Assembly (NCBI GenBank): GCA_037953625.1
Contig: CM075655.1
Location: 124,131,001 to 124,195,000, forward strand
Reading direction: 5' to 3'
Length of the DNA: 64,000 nucleotides
DNA from: Crotalaria pallida
Lineage: Eukaryota; Streptophyta; Magnoliopsida; Fabales; Fabaceae
In this document: positions 45,552 to 57,597 of the stretch, one piece after another
Numbering within the stretch: position 1 is the stretch's first letter
Layout: every line of letters starts with the position of its first letter
Position numbers and translations under genes: made by a program
Notes under the pieces: model-generated
What the model was told of the DNA's origin: nothing
What the model saw: the letters and a program-made list of their open reading frames with translations, nothing else
The model's database searches: none

Positions 45552-45820
45552 TGTGATTGAAGATGAAGGATACAGACATTCAGTGTAGGTTAAGGATTCT
45601 CAATAATTGCAATTGTGCAAGTGCAACACTTCCTTAAATGAGTTAGAGAACAGTGAGTATTTTTTTTCCCCCTTTTTTATTAAAAATAATTTTATAAAAG
45701 AATTTAATTATTTGATTCATGGGTAATTTTTCAATGATTCACTTTTTTACTTTTTTTATGCACCCTTTTAATTTTATGTATGAAATTTCTTTTTTACCTT
45801 CATCTTAAACATTCAACTTG
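45552..45820. promoter_or_regulatory. Promoter-proximal region of the LYR3/LYK4-like gene
   Basis: About 270 bp between the start codon and a MITE. It is AT-rich. The MITE at 45831-46183 therefore lies in the putative promoter. Confidence 0.35.
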
Positions 45821-45830
45821 CTTCTTTCGT

Positions 45831-46183
45831 GGGGAAGGCTCCGGTGCATGTTAATAGATAACATGCATCGGTGTATGTGAAAATTTTATTTTTTATTTTT
45901 ATTTTTTTTAATACAGATTTATTTAGAATATTTTTTAACACAAGTTCGTATACATATTTATTAGAATATGTAAATTTTGAATACAGTTTTACTCAGTACA
46001 ATTTTTTAAGAACACAGAGTAAAAAAAAAAATAAGTCCAAATTATAAAAATCACTTCATATCGGTAAAAAAGAAAGCGCATAGAATATTTTTTAATTAAT
46101 TAAATTTTAAAAAAATAAATAAAAAAATCCAAAAAAAAGGCATGCACCGATGTATGTTATCTATTAACATGCACCGAAGCTGC
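45831..46183. mobile_element. MITE with GGCTCCGGTGCATG ends, 10-bp target duplication
   Basis: Second copy of the family at 12009. Starts GGGGAAGGCTCCGGTGCATG and ends CATGCACCGAAGCTGC. Perfect 10-bp duplication CTTCTTTCGT at 45821-45830 and 46184-46193. Interior words (TTTATTTAGAATATTTTTTA, ACACAAGTTCGTATA, AATACAGTTTTACTCA, AAAATCACTTCATATC) follow the other copy. Confidence 0.85.
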
Positions 46184-46193
46184 CTTCTTTCGT

Positions 46194-46915
46194 TTAAAGC
46201 GATGTTCATATCAATTAATCTACCATCACGGTGTACTATCACTACTTCACTAGCATTGATATCTGCCCCACAACCCCACTACTTTTTCTCCACCAACATC
46301 TCCATCACTATAAGTCCAATCTCATGATCTTCATCCTCAAAAACTAACATGTTTTAGGTGATGGATGTAGATGACAACAGTGATAGCAATAGCTATATTT
46401 ATAATAGTTATTATAAAAGAAAAGTGATAAGTTGCAGTGGATTAAAATAATAAGAACAAATGTGTCATTATGTTTTTTTAATCTCAGCCTTCAAACATTT
46501 TAATTAATATGTGATAAAAAAGAAGCATGGAATTAAAAAAACTTGAAGAGGTCGAAGAATCACCCTTGATTCGTTGGTCATAATTTCAAATTGAGCACAA
46601 TTTCTGGGAAGAAACCAGTCCATTGATTGGTTTCTTGAAGTTGAATTGGTGGTTAAAATATTCTGCGTCAACAGTTTGGTGAGACAATTGTTATTTTGAC
46701 CAAATAGCATTATCAGACTTCAGACATACTATATGCTTGTATCCTAGCACTCGTTTACTTGACTGTCTGTCTGCCTTGACACTTTGATAGCAGCGTGAGT
46801 ATTTTCCTTGTCTGCCTTAGTTTGAGAATTTTATACCGTGCACGTTATAAATCAAATCAAATAAAGTACTGTACTAATTGCTTTGGCCAACAGTAGTAGA
46901 GTAGTTACTAATTAG
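46194..46915. other. Intergenic, no gene seen
   Basis: Non-coding. The short frames show no domain. Confidence 0.4.
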
Positions 46916-46991
46916 TACTCCCTCTGATTTTTATTATAAATCATTTTCTCTCTCACAAAAAATGGACTTATAATAAAAATCGGAGCGAGTA
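46916..46991. mobile_element. Very short Stowaway-like MITE (76 bp)
   Basis: TACTCCCTCTGATTTTTATT and AATAAAAATCGGAGCGAGTA form an almost perfect 25-bp inverted repeat with a 26-bp centre and TA edges. Confidence 0.7.
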
Positions 46992-47803
46992 ATTACTGCC
47001 ACAAAACTAAAATATATGAGCTATGGCCTATGAGCTTACTGTACTATTTTAAGTCACTTTCATAGCTGTAAAAATATTTTTTATCTACTGGTTGAGAGTG
47101 TGTGCTACACTGCTACTATGACTTTTATGTTGCTTAAATCCTAGGATTCATATTCTCATCATTTTCAATTGATGTTTGTTAACTGATGTCAATATCACGA
47201 TCTTAATTTAGTTAATTGAAAGAATCAATATACGTTATTCAGTTCAGTATTTTTCATGTAGTATAAAATAATCAATTCACAACCACTCTAATAAAAAAAT
47301 GGACCGATGGACTTAAGCTAGCCCAGAAAAGATCCTTAATAATACTGTAATATATATAAAAATGAGATCTTAATCCCGATACACGCAAACTATCCTATGT
47401 AAAGTCAAAAGAAAGTAGAGTGCCCATCTGGTCCGGCTACAATTGCCATTGAAAAGTTGACTTCATAGCTTTTTGTAAATGTTTAAAAACTAAGTGCACT
47501 GTCCGGATTATTTCATCAGTGTCTTTTTAAGAAAAATTATTAAGAGGATTGATTAAAAATATGTAGTGTTTCTCTAATATGTCATATAGCATATGTTAAC
47601 GATACCTAAATAAGTAAGTTTTCTGGAGAAATTATTTTTTTATTAATGAAAAATAATTTATTTAATATATTGGATGTGATGTTTTCAATTTTCTTGTTAA
47701 AGTTTTTTACATTTTTAATTTTCCTTAACAAATATTCTAACCCATTTAAAAAACCAAGTAATATACTACAGTATAAAATAGGAAAATGCATCGTTCTAGG
47801 AAC
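46992..47803. other. Intergenic, no gene seen
   Basis: AT-rich and non-coding. Confidence 0.4.
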
Positions 47804-47820
47804 AAAAAGAAATATTTTGT

Positions 47821-48003
47821 ACCAACATGGGTTGGGACGAGTGGTAAGCGGCTCGGTCTCGCTTAAGCAAGGTCTCGAGTTCGAGTCCTTGTGAATGCAG
47901 AAAATTCATGTTGGGAGACTCACCTGCCATAGCCAGGCACGCGACCCGGGTCGGATCCGGATGTACCTAGGTAGTACTTAGGGAACCGGGTGGGCAACAA
48001 AAA
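47821..48003 (+). mobile_element. SINE, family 1
   Basis: Almost identical to the copy at 16955 (I see GTGAATGCAG here against GTGAATGTAG there). Target duplication AAAAAGAAATATTTTGT at 47804-47820 and 48004-48020. A-tail of about 11. Confidence 0.92.
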
Positions 48004-48448
48004 AAAAAGAAATATTTTGTAATGGAAAAATGTGAGTTTAAACATTTCAAAAATTATTAAATCTATTAGCTTTTTAATAATAACTTACTTTTTCTATATT
48101 CTTTAATCTACGTCTTAAGGCAGAATCCTACAAAATATCATCATGCCAAATAAATTATTATTTTTTTTTTTTAGATTTTCTTACTCCACACGAAATAGCA
48201 TTAAAAAAAAGAGAGAAATATATTTGTTGAATTGATCAACTTCATAGGAAAACCATTGCATATGCTCCACAAATTCCATGAACAATATCTGTTCCTAAAC
48301 ACTCCATACGCATTGGCATGCATGTTCTTGCTCCACACGATAGTTCTTCGTTAATGGCAGCACCGCAACACTATTTTTATTGGTCAATAGTTGATATCAC
48401 AAAGTCATTATCATCAGGTTATATTTAACTGAAATACATAGTTAAGGT

Positions 48449-48619
48449 ACCAACGAGTTGTTGGTGCAGTGGTGCCAGGGGCTGCACTGGGTAGGGTGAA
48501 CCACGGTTCGATCCCCCGCAACAATGTTGGGAGAGGAATAAAACCTTAACCCCGGGACCCCCTCAAACTGGATTAGTCGGCCCAGTGGGCCGGATACCAG
48601 GGTGCAAACAAAAAAAAAA
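48449..48619 (+). mobile_element. SINE, family 2, full length
   Basis: tRNA-like head with GTTGGTGCAGTGGTGCC and box B GGTTCGATCCC, body with GGGAGAGGAATAAAACC, GACCCCCTCAAACTGGAT, GGCCCAGTGGGCCGGATACC, and an A-tail. Perfect 19-bp target duplication TGAAATACATAGTTAAGGT at 48430-48448 and 48620-48638. Confidence 0.93.
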
Positions 48620-48638
48620 TGAAATACATAGTTAAGGT

Positions 48639-49547
48639 GGGTAGTTAACTCTTTATTTTCAACAAAATTATTTATGAATTTTACTCTTTTATTTATTTTT
48701 ATTTTGTTACTTTTTTTAATTTGAAATTGAATTTAATTAATTAGAACACACATTTAAAAAGAATAATTTAAAAAATTAAAAATTAAATACCTCATAAAAA
48801 ATATAAAATATATAGAAGTGTACAATTCTTCTAAAATATGATTTATATATAGGAATGGAGTGAGTACAATATTTTATTACTAGTATGAGGTTTTTTTTTA
48901 ATTTGAATTCTAATGCATATGTTACAAATATTAAAAAAATAAGTAAATTTACATGAAAAAATATACTTGTACTTTTTTTTTGGTAAAATGCATTTTTTAT
49001 TTTTATTTGTCATTTTTTATTAATGTGAAATAATTTATTTGTGAAATTTATGATGCAAATTAAGAAAATAAATTTGTAATATTAAAATATATTTTTAAAG
49101 TTTCAAGAAAAATAACTATCTAATTGATTTTGTGTGATATATTTAAGTGTGACTTGTAAATATGACTAGATAGAGTAAATATTTGCTTATTTGGAATTGA
49201 TGCAACTATAAATATACCATTATACCGTATGAATCTAATGGTAAATGGCAAAAAAAAAAAAAAAATACTAACACTCGAAAATTTATTTCAACACAAACAT
49301 GCTAACGCCTGTGGTAACATTTTTTCAATTTAATATAACTACAAATTAACGAAATTATACCAACATACTCTACATTAAAAAAAAATATTACACTAACATA
49401 CTTATGAATTACTTCAATTTATAAAATTCACCGATTCTAATTTAGAATTTAACGAATATACATTTGGACGAAAGTCATCGACACATTCTAATATCATATC
49501 GGTGATGTCAAATTTGCTTCAAGATCATCATTCCGTTTTAATTAGGT
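48639..49547. other. Intergenic, 3' flank of the pectate lyase gene
   Basis: AT-rich and non-coding. It includes the likely 3'UTR of the minus-strand gene that ends at 49548. Confidence 0.4.
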
Positions 49548-51660
49548 TCAACATATAGAGGTTTTGCTGCATCGTAATGCTCCTGATGCCCTTGTTAGTG
49601 ATCTAACACATTTGGCATCAGCAACTTTAAAAACTTGTTCCTTGGTATAATTCGGCTTTGTCACGTGTTTGTCTTTTGTTGCCATGAAAGAGGCTCCATT
49701 TTCAAAGACGTCTCTCACCGAATGGAATTCCCATTTGTCCCTATTTTCATGGTTGCCTTTTCTCCATGTCACCTGCACACATCATATAGTCAGCACAACC
49801 ATTGTACAACCATTTTATTCATTAAGTGAAAGCACATCTTTGTTAATCATTAACTAATTGAAATGAGATTGTTAAAATTGATTACTACCTCCTTACTCCC
49901 TGATGTTGGTGCTATAAAGAGGTTAGCTTCACTTTTAAGGCTAGGTTGCATGCTTCCACCTATGGCATATTGTACCCATCTTTGATAAAGATTATTGGCT
50001 ACATGTGCATATCCAAAACGAATCCTGCAATATTTGTAATTGATTATTACAAATCAATAATAATAGTATATAATATAGTGTAATATGTTTAATTTGCATC
50101 AGTACATTTCATTTTTAACTTTTAAATTAAACAATTAATTACCTAGGCATGCGTTGGTTGCAATTAGGTCCAAAATGATTATACACGACAGTAACTTTCA
50201 TGTTTTGGTCTCTCACAAATCCATCATCATGTCCAAGAAGCATAACCTTGTTTTGAGATCTAAACCAATTGTTAGAGACAGTCACATTAGTGGAACCCCG
50301 TGTGACATCAAGAAGACCATCTTGGCAATTATAAAGTGTATTATGGTCAATCCAAATCTTTGAAGCAGTAACCAGTCTGATTGCATCACCATCTACTTGA
50401 CCTAGTGACACAACCTTTCCATTAGGACCCATCACCATCCCAGGAGCTTGAGGTTTGCAATGATGAATCCGAAGGCCATGAATGATTATGTTTGTGGACT
50501 AGAAACATATAAGCAAGCAATAATTTTGAGTTTTGAAGTGGTAATACATGCACAAAACAAAAATATCGAAAAATGTAAATTCTGCAAATTTAACTATATG
50601 GTTAGAAGAAAATAAAATTAAGGACATAATCAATTTATGAAAAATTTTAAGAGACATATTTAGTTTTTAAAAAATGAAATGACCAAATTAGATATTTTTT
50701 TTATAAGATACTACCTCCGTTCCTAAATATAAAGCCTCTTTGGGGGATTTCACGTCCATTAAGAAAGTGAAATAATTTAGTTAATTGTATTGGAAATGTG
50801 AACTTTTGATATGTAATTTCAAAATTACCCCTATTAATATTATTGAGAATCTAAAAAGTGTTAAATAAATAGGGGTATTTGTGGAAAAAAGTAATTAATA
50901 ATCATTGAAAATTGGCATGAGACTTTATAAATAGGGACAAAATAAAAGTGCCAAGAGAGCTTTATATTTAGGGACGGAGGTAGTACCAAATTTGGATACT
51001 TGAAATATTAAATGTTAATCAAATTGACGTTTTACGATATACTTATGAACAACGTGGTGTCTATATCAAAAACAACGTGCTTTAGGGATTTTTAAGGACT
51101 GAATTCTTTTTTTAAATTTTTCAATGATTGTATAAGTCTTTGAGATTTTCATGGACCAATTAGAATCATTATTCTAGTTAGAATCAAATGTTATTATATA
51201 CCTTAAATATCATCAAGCATGCATTGTGAGCAATGTGGACATCAGTACCTCGACCATCGATGGTGGTGAAATTACTAATGAGAAGTGGTCTTACTAGCTT
51301 AATGAGCATGCCCCTTTGGAATGTGATCCAGATTTTCCCTTGGATCACAGAAGCTCCATACCTCAAGGTGCCTGGTTTAGGGTTTATGGGGTCATCACTA
51401 GCATCAGTAACTTTATAATGAATGAGACCCGTACCAATGTTGTTTGTCATCTTTCCTGCATAGCCAATAGAGCAAGTGGCTAATTGTGAATGATGCTTCC
51501 TCCATTCGGGATTAGATCTCCAACATTTATCAATTACATTCATTTTCAAGCCATCTACCTTGAATTTCTTGGCAGAAGTGAAGTTTGGCGTGAAAATGAT
51601 GGCAATCACAATAGCTAAAACAAAGCGCCCAAAGATGGATTTGGTACCTTGAGAAGCCAT
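49548..51660 (-). CDS. Pectate lyase (PF00544 family)
   Basis: Coding exons on the minus strand: 51660-51202, 50498-50143, 50024-49889, 49772-49548, with GT-AG junctions and consistent phases, giving 391 aa. I prefer the ATG at 51660 (MASQGTKSIFGRFVLAIVIA) because it gives a clean signal peptide; an upstream in-frame ATG at 51696 adds 12 residues. Recognisable parts: CWRSNPEW near the mature N terminus, the GYAGKMTNNIG block, GTLRYGAS, the metal-site region WIDHNTLYNCQDGLLDVTRG, SNNWF, VMLLGHDDG, and QRMPRIRFGYAHVANN, which holds the conserved catalytic arginine of the family. Such enzymes cleave de-esterified homogalacturonan in the wall by beta-elimination. The WIDHNTL variant resembles the pollen/Amb a 1-like subgroup (from memory). 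A MITE sits in intron 1. Confidence 0.9.
50712..50982. mobile_element. Stowaway-like MITE in pectate lyase intron 1
   Basis: Left TACCTCCGTTCCTAAATATA, right TATATTTAGGGACGGAGGTA. 271 bp. It is colinear with the outer element at 53477-54028 and provides that element's uninterrupted form. Confidence 0.8.
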
Positions 51661-51696
51661 ATTTGGTGTATGATATGTGTTCTCGAATGAGTTCAA

Positions 51697-52222
51697 AATG
51701 TAGAGAACCGTATGAAAGGAACGTTTGGTAGTGTAGATAGGAGAAGTAGTAGTTTGAGGAAGTGATTATATAGGGTATAGTGGTTAGGAATTGCTAGGAG
51801 TTTGTTGAAGTTGTTTTATAAAGCTATGGCCAAGTGAGTGTCTTATGTTAGAGAGTAGCTATGAATAGAAATAAGGTGATTTTCCTTGTACCTAAAAAAA
51901 GTTGAAATAAGGAATTTTAGTTAGTTTTGAATCTTAATCTCAAGTTGTGACAATCAACTAAATTTGCGCAAAAACTATAAAAACGAAAAAACAAAAGAGA
52001 TACAAGGTTTATTTTGCATATTGTTATATTTGTACGAACAGGATTTATCATTGTTACACTAATATTATATATAACTTATAGCTGGAAAATATGAATAATA
52101 TTAATAATATTTAGTAATGTTACGTTACAATGCAATAAACAATATCAATTTACACGGATTAATTTAGGGTATAAATAAAAATTCATCTTTCTAAAAAAAG
52201 GGCATTGGTGCTTGTTAATTAC
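51697..52222. promoter_or_regulatory. Upstream region of the pectate lyase gene
   Basis: Non-coding sequence before the minus-strand start. On that strand ACTATACCCTATATAATC lies around 51767-51784 and could supply a TATA box (CTATATAA), about 110-125 bp before the ATG at 51660. Confidence 0.4.
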
Positions 52223-52584
52223 TACTCCCTCGGTTTTTTTTCTTTGCTCTTTTTGGAGTTGTGCACACAGATTAAGAAAGTGTTGATTATGATGATTATT
52301 GTAAGGTTTATATGTATTTTGTCAAAACTGCCCCTTTTTAATCTTTATTGAAAGTTGTAGTAGTATTTAATTTTTATAAGTAAGTGTATCCATTAATTAA
52401 TGTTTAATGATTTATATATGAGAGAGATGATAAAAGTAGAATTAATGAGGAGTGAATTAAATGATTGGATGAAAAGTTAAAATTGGAAAGAAAAATTTGT
52501 TTGTGAATTGGAATTGTAAAAGGACCAAAGATATGAAACAAGGAAAAAAGGTCAAAAGGAGCAAAGAAAAAAAACGAGGGAGTA
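52223..52584. mobile_element. Stowaway-like MITE
   Basis: Left TACTCCCTCGGTTTTTTTTC, right AAAAAACGAGGGAGTA, with TTTGCTCTTTTTGG mirrored by CAAAAGGAGCAAAG. TA edges, 362 bp. Confidence 0.75.
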
Positions 52585-53476
52585 TATTCTTAAGATTTTG
52601 CCCGACGACCATAGTTCTTTTTGCTGCTTACAAAATACCATGCAAATGAGTTGTGTAGGAATAAAAAATAGTTTAATTTTTTTTTTTTTGTTGAACAAAA
52701 TAGTTTAATTTTTAGATAAGAACTGTGTACAATATTATTAAATTGTCGAACAATTTATTATACTATTATCACTAACCATTGCCGTGAATTACTTTCGATA
52801 GATCTATTACACATACTAATGTAAATAATAAATTATATCTTAAATTTTAAAAAAAAAAATCTAAAAGTTACAATTTTATCATTCTATAGTATCCATGAAA
52901 AATTAACATGTTTTTTTGTTTCTCGTATATGAACAACTAAAAAGTTATAAATAATCAGTTTTTTTTTTTTTATAAAAGTAAATAAGAAACAGAAAAAATT
53001 ATATATGTAGCAAATAAAATGTAAAATGATTATAAATAGAACTATCAAAACCTTTAAATTTTTTTACCGAAAAAAAAAAACCCTTTAAATTTGTGTTTTA
53101 TAATAAAAACTAGAGGAGTTTATTTTAATGGTGTGACTTCTCTAAAATATATTTTTATTTAAAGTACATTAATATAGATCATTGAATATAAAAATGAATG
53201 AAATCATTATTACTCAACTAATGAATTTATAATAAAATTTGGTATAAACTCGTACGTATGGATTTGAAAGTGTAAGTTGTACTATAAGTGCATCTTGCCC
53301 ACACGTATGACTTTCTAACAAGTGCCTTAAGGGATACCAACAGTGGAAAAAATTCAAAAGTTCAAAATATTTACTTTCTCGAGAATCCAAAAAAGTGCAT
53401 TTTCCCATAACTTTTAACCACATTTAGTTACTTAACAAGTGTCCTAAGGGCACTCTTTAGCATTTTTCATTTAAAA
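52585..53476. other. Intergenic, no gene seen
   Basis: Very AT-rich. AACAAGTGCCTTAAGGGAT near 53318 and AACAAGTGTCCTAAGGGCAC near 53436 are related to the head sequence of the SINE-like element at 29895, so a relic of that repeat may lie here. Confidence 0.35.
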
Positions 53477-54028
53477 TACTCCTTCCGTCCCTGAATATAA
53501 AGCTTTTTAGGGGGATTTCACGTCCATTAAGAAAGTGAAATAATTTACTCCCTCCGGTCCTATTTATAAGACCCTTTTGGGGTTTTTGTTTTGGTCCTAT
53601 TTATAAGACCCCTTTTCAATTTTCAATAACATTTAATTACTTCTTTCCACAAACACCCCTATAAAGTCAACACTTTTTAGAGTTTCAATAAAAATTATAG
53701 GGGTAGTTTTGAAAAAGTATATCAAATTTTCACATTTCCAATGTCACTAACAAATTTATCCACTTTCCTTGGTGGGAGTGAAAAACCTCAAAAGGGTCTT
53801 ATAAATAGGACCGGAGGGAGTAGTTAATTGTATTAAAAATGTGAACTTTTGATATGTAATTTCAAAATTACTCCTACTAATATTATTGGGAATCTAAAAA
53901 GTGTTAAATAAATATGGGTGTTTGTGGAAAAAGGTAATTAATGATCATTGAAAATTGGTATGAGGCTTTATAAATAGGGACAAAATAAAAGTGTGAAGAG
54001 GATTTTATATTTAGGGACGGATTGAGCA
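53477..54028. mobile_element. Stowaway-like MITE interrupted by another MITE
   Basis: The outer element starts TACTCCTTCCGTCCCTGAAT and ends near TTTAGGGACGGATTGAGCA. At 53546-53822 it holds a second element (TACTCCCTCCGGTCCTATTT to AAATAGGACCGGAGGGAGTA). Comparison with 50712-50982 shows the uninterrupted sequence AATAATTTAGTTAATTG, so the inner element landed at the TA and duplicated it. Confidence 0.88.
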
Positions 54029-55204
54029 TTAATTTATGGGAATTATTTTGGATTGTTGCTACGTAATCATATGTTAGACCAATAATACTTTGCCATCTAA
54101 CATATAATTTTGACTTTTTTAAATATATAGGCATGACAATAATATGTTAAATGACAAAGTATCATTGGTCCAATATAGAATTACATAACAACAATCCAAA
54201 ATTAAGTTACATACTAAAAATATTCTTAATTTATCCATAGTAATGAGTTAGCTAGGTTTTTTTTTAAGGAAAATACGTAATTCATTCCGTAACAGAAAAT
54301 AGTACAAGTAGATCCAGCAGAATAATAACAAAGCACATATTTTCCATACAATAAAAATTGCTAAAAAAGACTAGATACTCAGCCATAACAACAAACTCTC
54401 TGTGGATCAGGATCATCATCAACATCCAGCTTCGAACTCTAACATGAGATTCAACAGCCTTTATTTCCAAGATAACTATCTCATCAATGCCGGAAGTAAG
54501 CACAGTTCGGCGACAAAGAATCTCATATCTGAGGAGGTAGAGCCACTGGATAGAGGAGAAGACAGAGATCTGGAAGGGAAAAGCTGTCCCGAATATCAGT
54601 CTTCTAGTTATTGGAGAAGATAGGAAGGTCATCAGATCTGGACAAACAAAAAGCCTTCCCACACTCAAACACACAAAAAACAAAACCCAGATGAAACTGG
54701 GACAAGAAAAACCACACCACTTGCACAAAGGCAAGATTTATTTATTTAAACCAGATATAACTGGGAGAGAAAAAAACCCACACACCAACCAAAGGAAGGG
54801 GATTAAATTCTCCCTCCCCTCCTCTTCTACCGCTATCACAAAAGAGAGGAAAACAGAGAAGAGAAGAGAATTGAGGAAGAGAGAAGGCCGAGCCTCTCTC
54901 TCCGCAAATTTAGCTAGGTTAAATCTAAAGAAATTTTTCTATCACATAAAGAGTTACGTGCTCGTTGCGCATGGTATGATTAGCTCGTATATATGATTAT
55001 ATAAAACAATGCAAAAGACAAGAAGATGCGGCGACCAGCCAGCAGCTTGTTAAGTGCTACTCGTTAGTAAAACGACGTGCCTTTGTCTTTGCTTTCAGTT
55101 ACCAGATAGGCTAGGAAATTGGGATAAAGACGGTGGTGTTATAATGATGGATATTTCTACGTACGTACTATGAAATCTAATTTTGTGTTGTAATTATGCA
55201 ATTC
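54029..55204. other. Intergenic, no gene supported
   Basis: 54260-54740 is less AT-rich and has a 150-codon frame on the minus strand (54734-54282) that I cannot assign. It may be the 3' end of a non-LTR retrotransposon, but no domain is visible. The rest is AT-rich. Confidence 0.3.
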
Positions 55205-55714
55205 GCTTAATGTCACAAGTTTTTGAAGTTTGTGGTACTTTTGCCAAATACTCTTATTCTTATTTTTTCAATGTCTGACTCCCCGAAGTTACTTATGGGT
55301 TTGTCAACATACCCCTACTATCAATTCTGGACAATTTTGCTGACACGTAACATCGAAATCCTGGTTAGACACAGGAGTTTAGGCACGCGGTGCCTCGTGA
55401 GCGAAGATCTTTTTTTCTTTAAATTAAAAAACTAAAAACTTAATATTTTTATATTTTTAGTTAAATAAAAGAAGGGAAAAAAAAAGATTGAAGAGAGAAG
55501 TCGTTTTCACCTATGTGACATCACGCGACACCACATGACCTACCTCCTCCGTCTTATCAGGATTCCGATGTTACATATTAGCAAAATTGGTCAGAATTGA
55601 TAGTAAGGGTATATGACAAACCCAAAAGTAACTTCAAGGAGTCAAAAATTGAAAAAATAAGAATAAGGGTATTTGGCAAAAGTATCTCAAACTTCGGGGA
55701 CTTATAACATAATT
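55205..55714. mobile_element. MULE-type MITE, longer relative of 42769-43519
   Basis: The left arm (AATGTCACAAGTTTTTGAAG, TTTTTCAATGTCTGACTCCC, CCCCTACTATCAATTCTGGA) is mirrored by the right arm (GTCAGAATTGATAGTAAGGG, GGAGTCAAAAATTGAAAAAA, ACATAATTAAACC). The central 55380-55550 part, with GGCACGCGGTGCC, is absent from the shorter copy. No certain target duplication. Confidence 0.6.
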
Positions 55715-57372
55715 AAACCTATATAATTTTATATTGGATCAATAATACTTCGCCATTTAACATGTAATTTTGATTTTTTAAGCAATGACTTGATAATTAC
55801 ATGTTAAATGACAAAATATTATTGATTCAACGTAACAACTCAAAATTAAGTTGCATACGGAAATAACTCCCTAGAATAATGATACCAAATCCGCAAATGG
55901 GATGATACTAAAGACTTAATTATAATCACTCCCATTCTAAATAATAATCACTCCATCATTCATTTATTATAAAAAGACATATTAAACGAGCAGATACTAA
56001 GAGATCTATTTCATATTAATTGCATTTATATGCTATTATCAAGTAGATCAAGTCTACAAAATTTCATAGAATAAAAAAATTATTTGATACTTCATTCGAC
56101 TATTCTATTTTAACGGATAATACATTATTTAAAATATAAGTAAATATACATTATTAGATTACATACCCATGAATCTTTGAATGATATGAAATTTGATATG
56201 TATGATCCTCATGATAATAACATATAATTCAACGGTTGGATTGACAAATTTCATAATATATAAAAAGTTATGTAAAGATGTAAATGACCAAGTTATACAT
56301 CTGGTGTCAACGGATCCTAACTCAACAAGATCAAATGATTGAAAGATTGAATTTTTGGCTATTGCAAATGTAAGAGACTTCGTTGAGATATTATCTTCGA
56401 AAGAGTCCAACTCTGAAAGAGTATGACAGCATCAAAAGGATTAATCACCCAATTAAACAAATGAATATATTGAAAAAAAAATATTAAATATACTTCCTGA
56501 TCCACGTTATATAACCTTAAACGATAAGTAACTTGGAATGAAAGGAAAAAGGAATATATGTACAAATGCGAAACATTGATATCTACATATGATGATGAAT
56601 TGATGGTATATCTAGCCAGTCTATATCCACTAGCCAGTCCACTGCTCTTCCTTTGCACCCTTCTTTGGGAACCATATAGCTACAATTTAGAATTAAAGGC
56701 ATATTCTATTCTATATTTCTATCGATAGAACTTTACAGAGGATTGAAGAGTGGCTTTTTGTTACGTGAAAGGATAAAGATGAAGGAATGAAGCTGACATG
56801 AGGATGCCAATTCGCACACTTGTGCGCATTCTAATAATCGACGAGTTGCAACGCATCGTCGCCGCTTCATAATTTGTCCGTTTCGTGGTTTGCTTTACGG
56901 ATCAGAATAGATTTCCAGTTACTTTCTGGATCTATCTTATCCTTCTTCTTTTGCTGAGTGTGTAACTAATCACTAACGTTGGCTAAGCCCAATCTTAATG
57001 CATAATTGCGAAAAGGGGTCAACCACTTGTCCATGTCAACTGCCATCCAAATCATGTAGGTATGTATGGTGGCTTTTTTGAACGGCTTAGGCTTGTTCAA
57101 AATTAACAAGTCCAACATGAATGAATCATGAGAAAAAACTAAGACGTATACTACTATATAAGAGAAAGCCACTGTGGAACAATACCATCGAGTTCAAAAT
57201 TTTAAACTATAACACGGATTAAGAAGGTCTTGTTTAAACTATATATAAACTTAGTCTAACATCTATGAATTAAATAAAAATCTATATTTTACCTCCTTTA
57301 TTACAATTTACTTAATTCTCAAAAAAAAAAATATCACAATTCCTGTATAATAACTAAAAAATCCCTATCATA
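55715..57372. other. Intergenic, no gene supported
   Basis: Non-coding. The block at 56800-56930 is less AT-rich. The frame at 57172-56966 (-) has no recognisable domain. Confidence 0.4.
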
Positions 57373-57597
57373 TACTCTCTCTGTTTTATAAATATGATAA
57401 AAAATTAAGAAAATATGTATTTAATGATTTGTTTGATATATGAATCAAATATCAAATAATTAATTTAATACATTTTGCAATGATCAACTAATCACAATTC
57501 AAAATTTATAATTTATAATTTTTTATTAATTATTTTAGCTTTAGTTTATGACAAAAATTTTGACATTTTTTACCATATTTATAGAAGGGAGGAAGTA
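57373..57597. mobile_element. Stowaway-like MITE
   Basis: TACTCTCTCTGTTTTATAAA at the left and TTTATAGAAGGGAGGAAGTA at the right, with ATATGATAAAAAAT mirrored by ATTTTTTACCATAT. 225 bp. Confidence 0.75.

Noticed and set aside
50139..51696. Two separate pectate lyase genes (exon 1 and exon 2 frames)
   Set aside because: Splice sites and phases join all four exons into one 391-aa protein. The gap is an intron with a MITE.
54282..54734. 150-codon minus-strand frame as a gene
   Set aside because: Cysteine- and leucine-rich translation without domain, no splice or start context. It may be a retroelement end but I could not show it.
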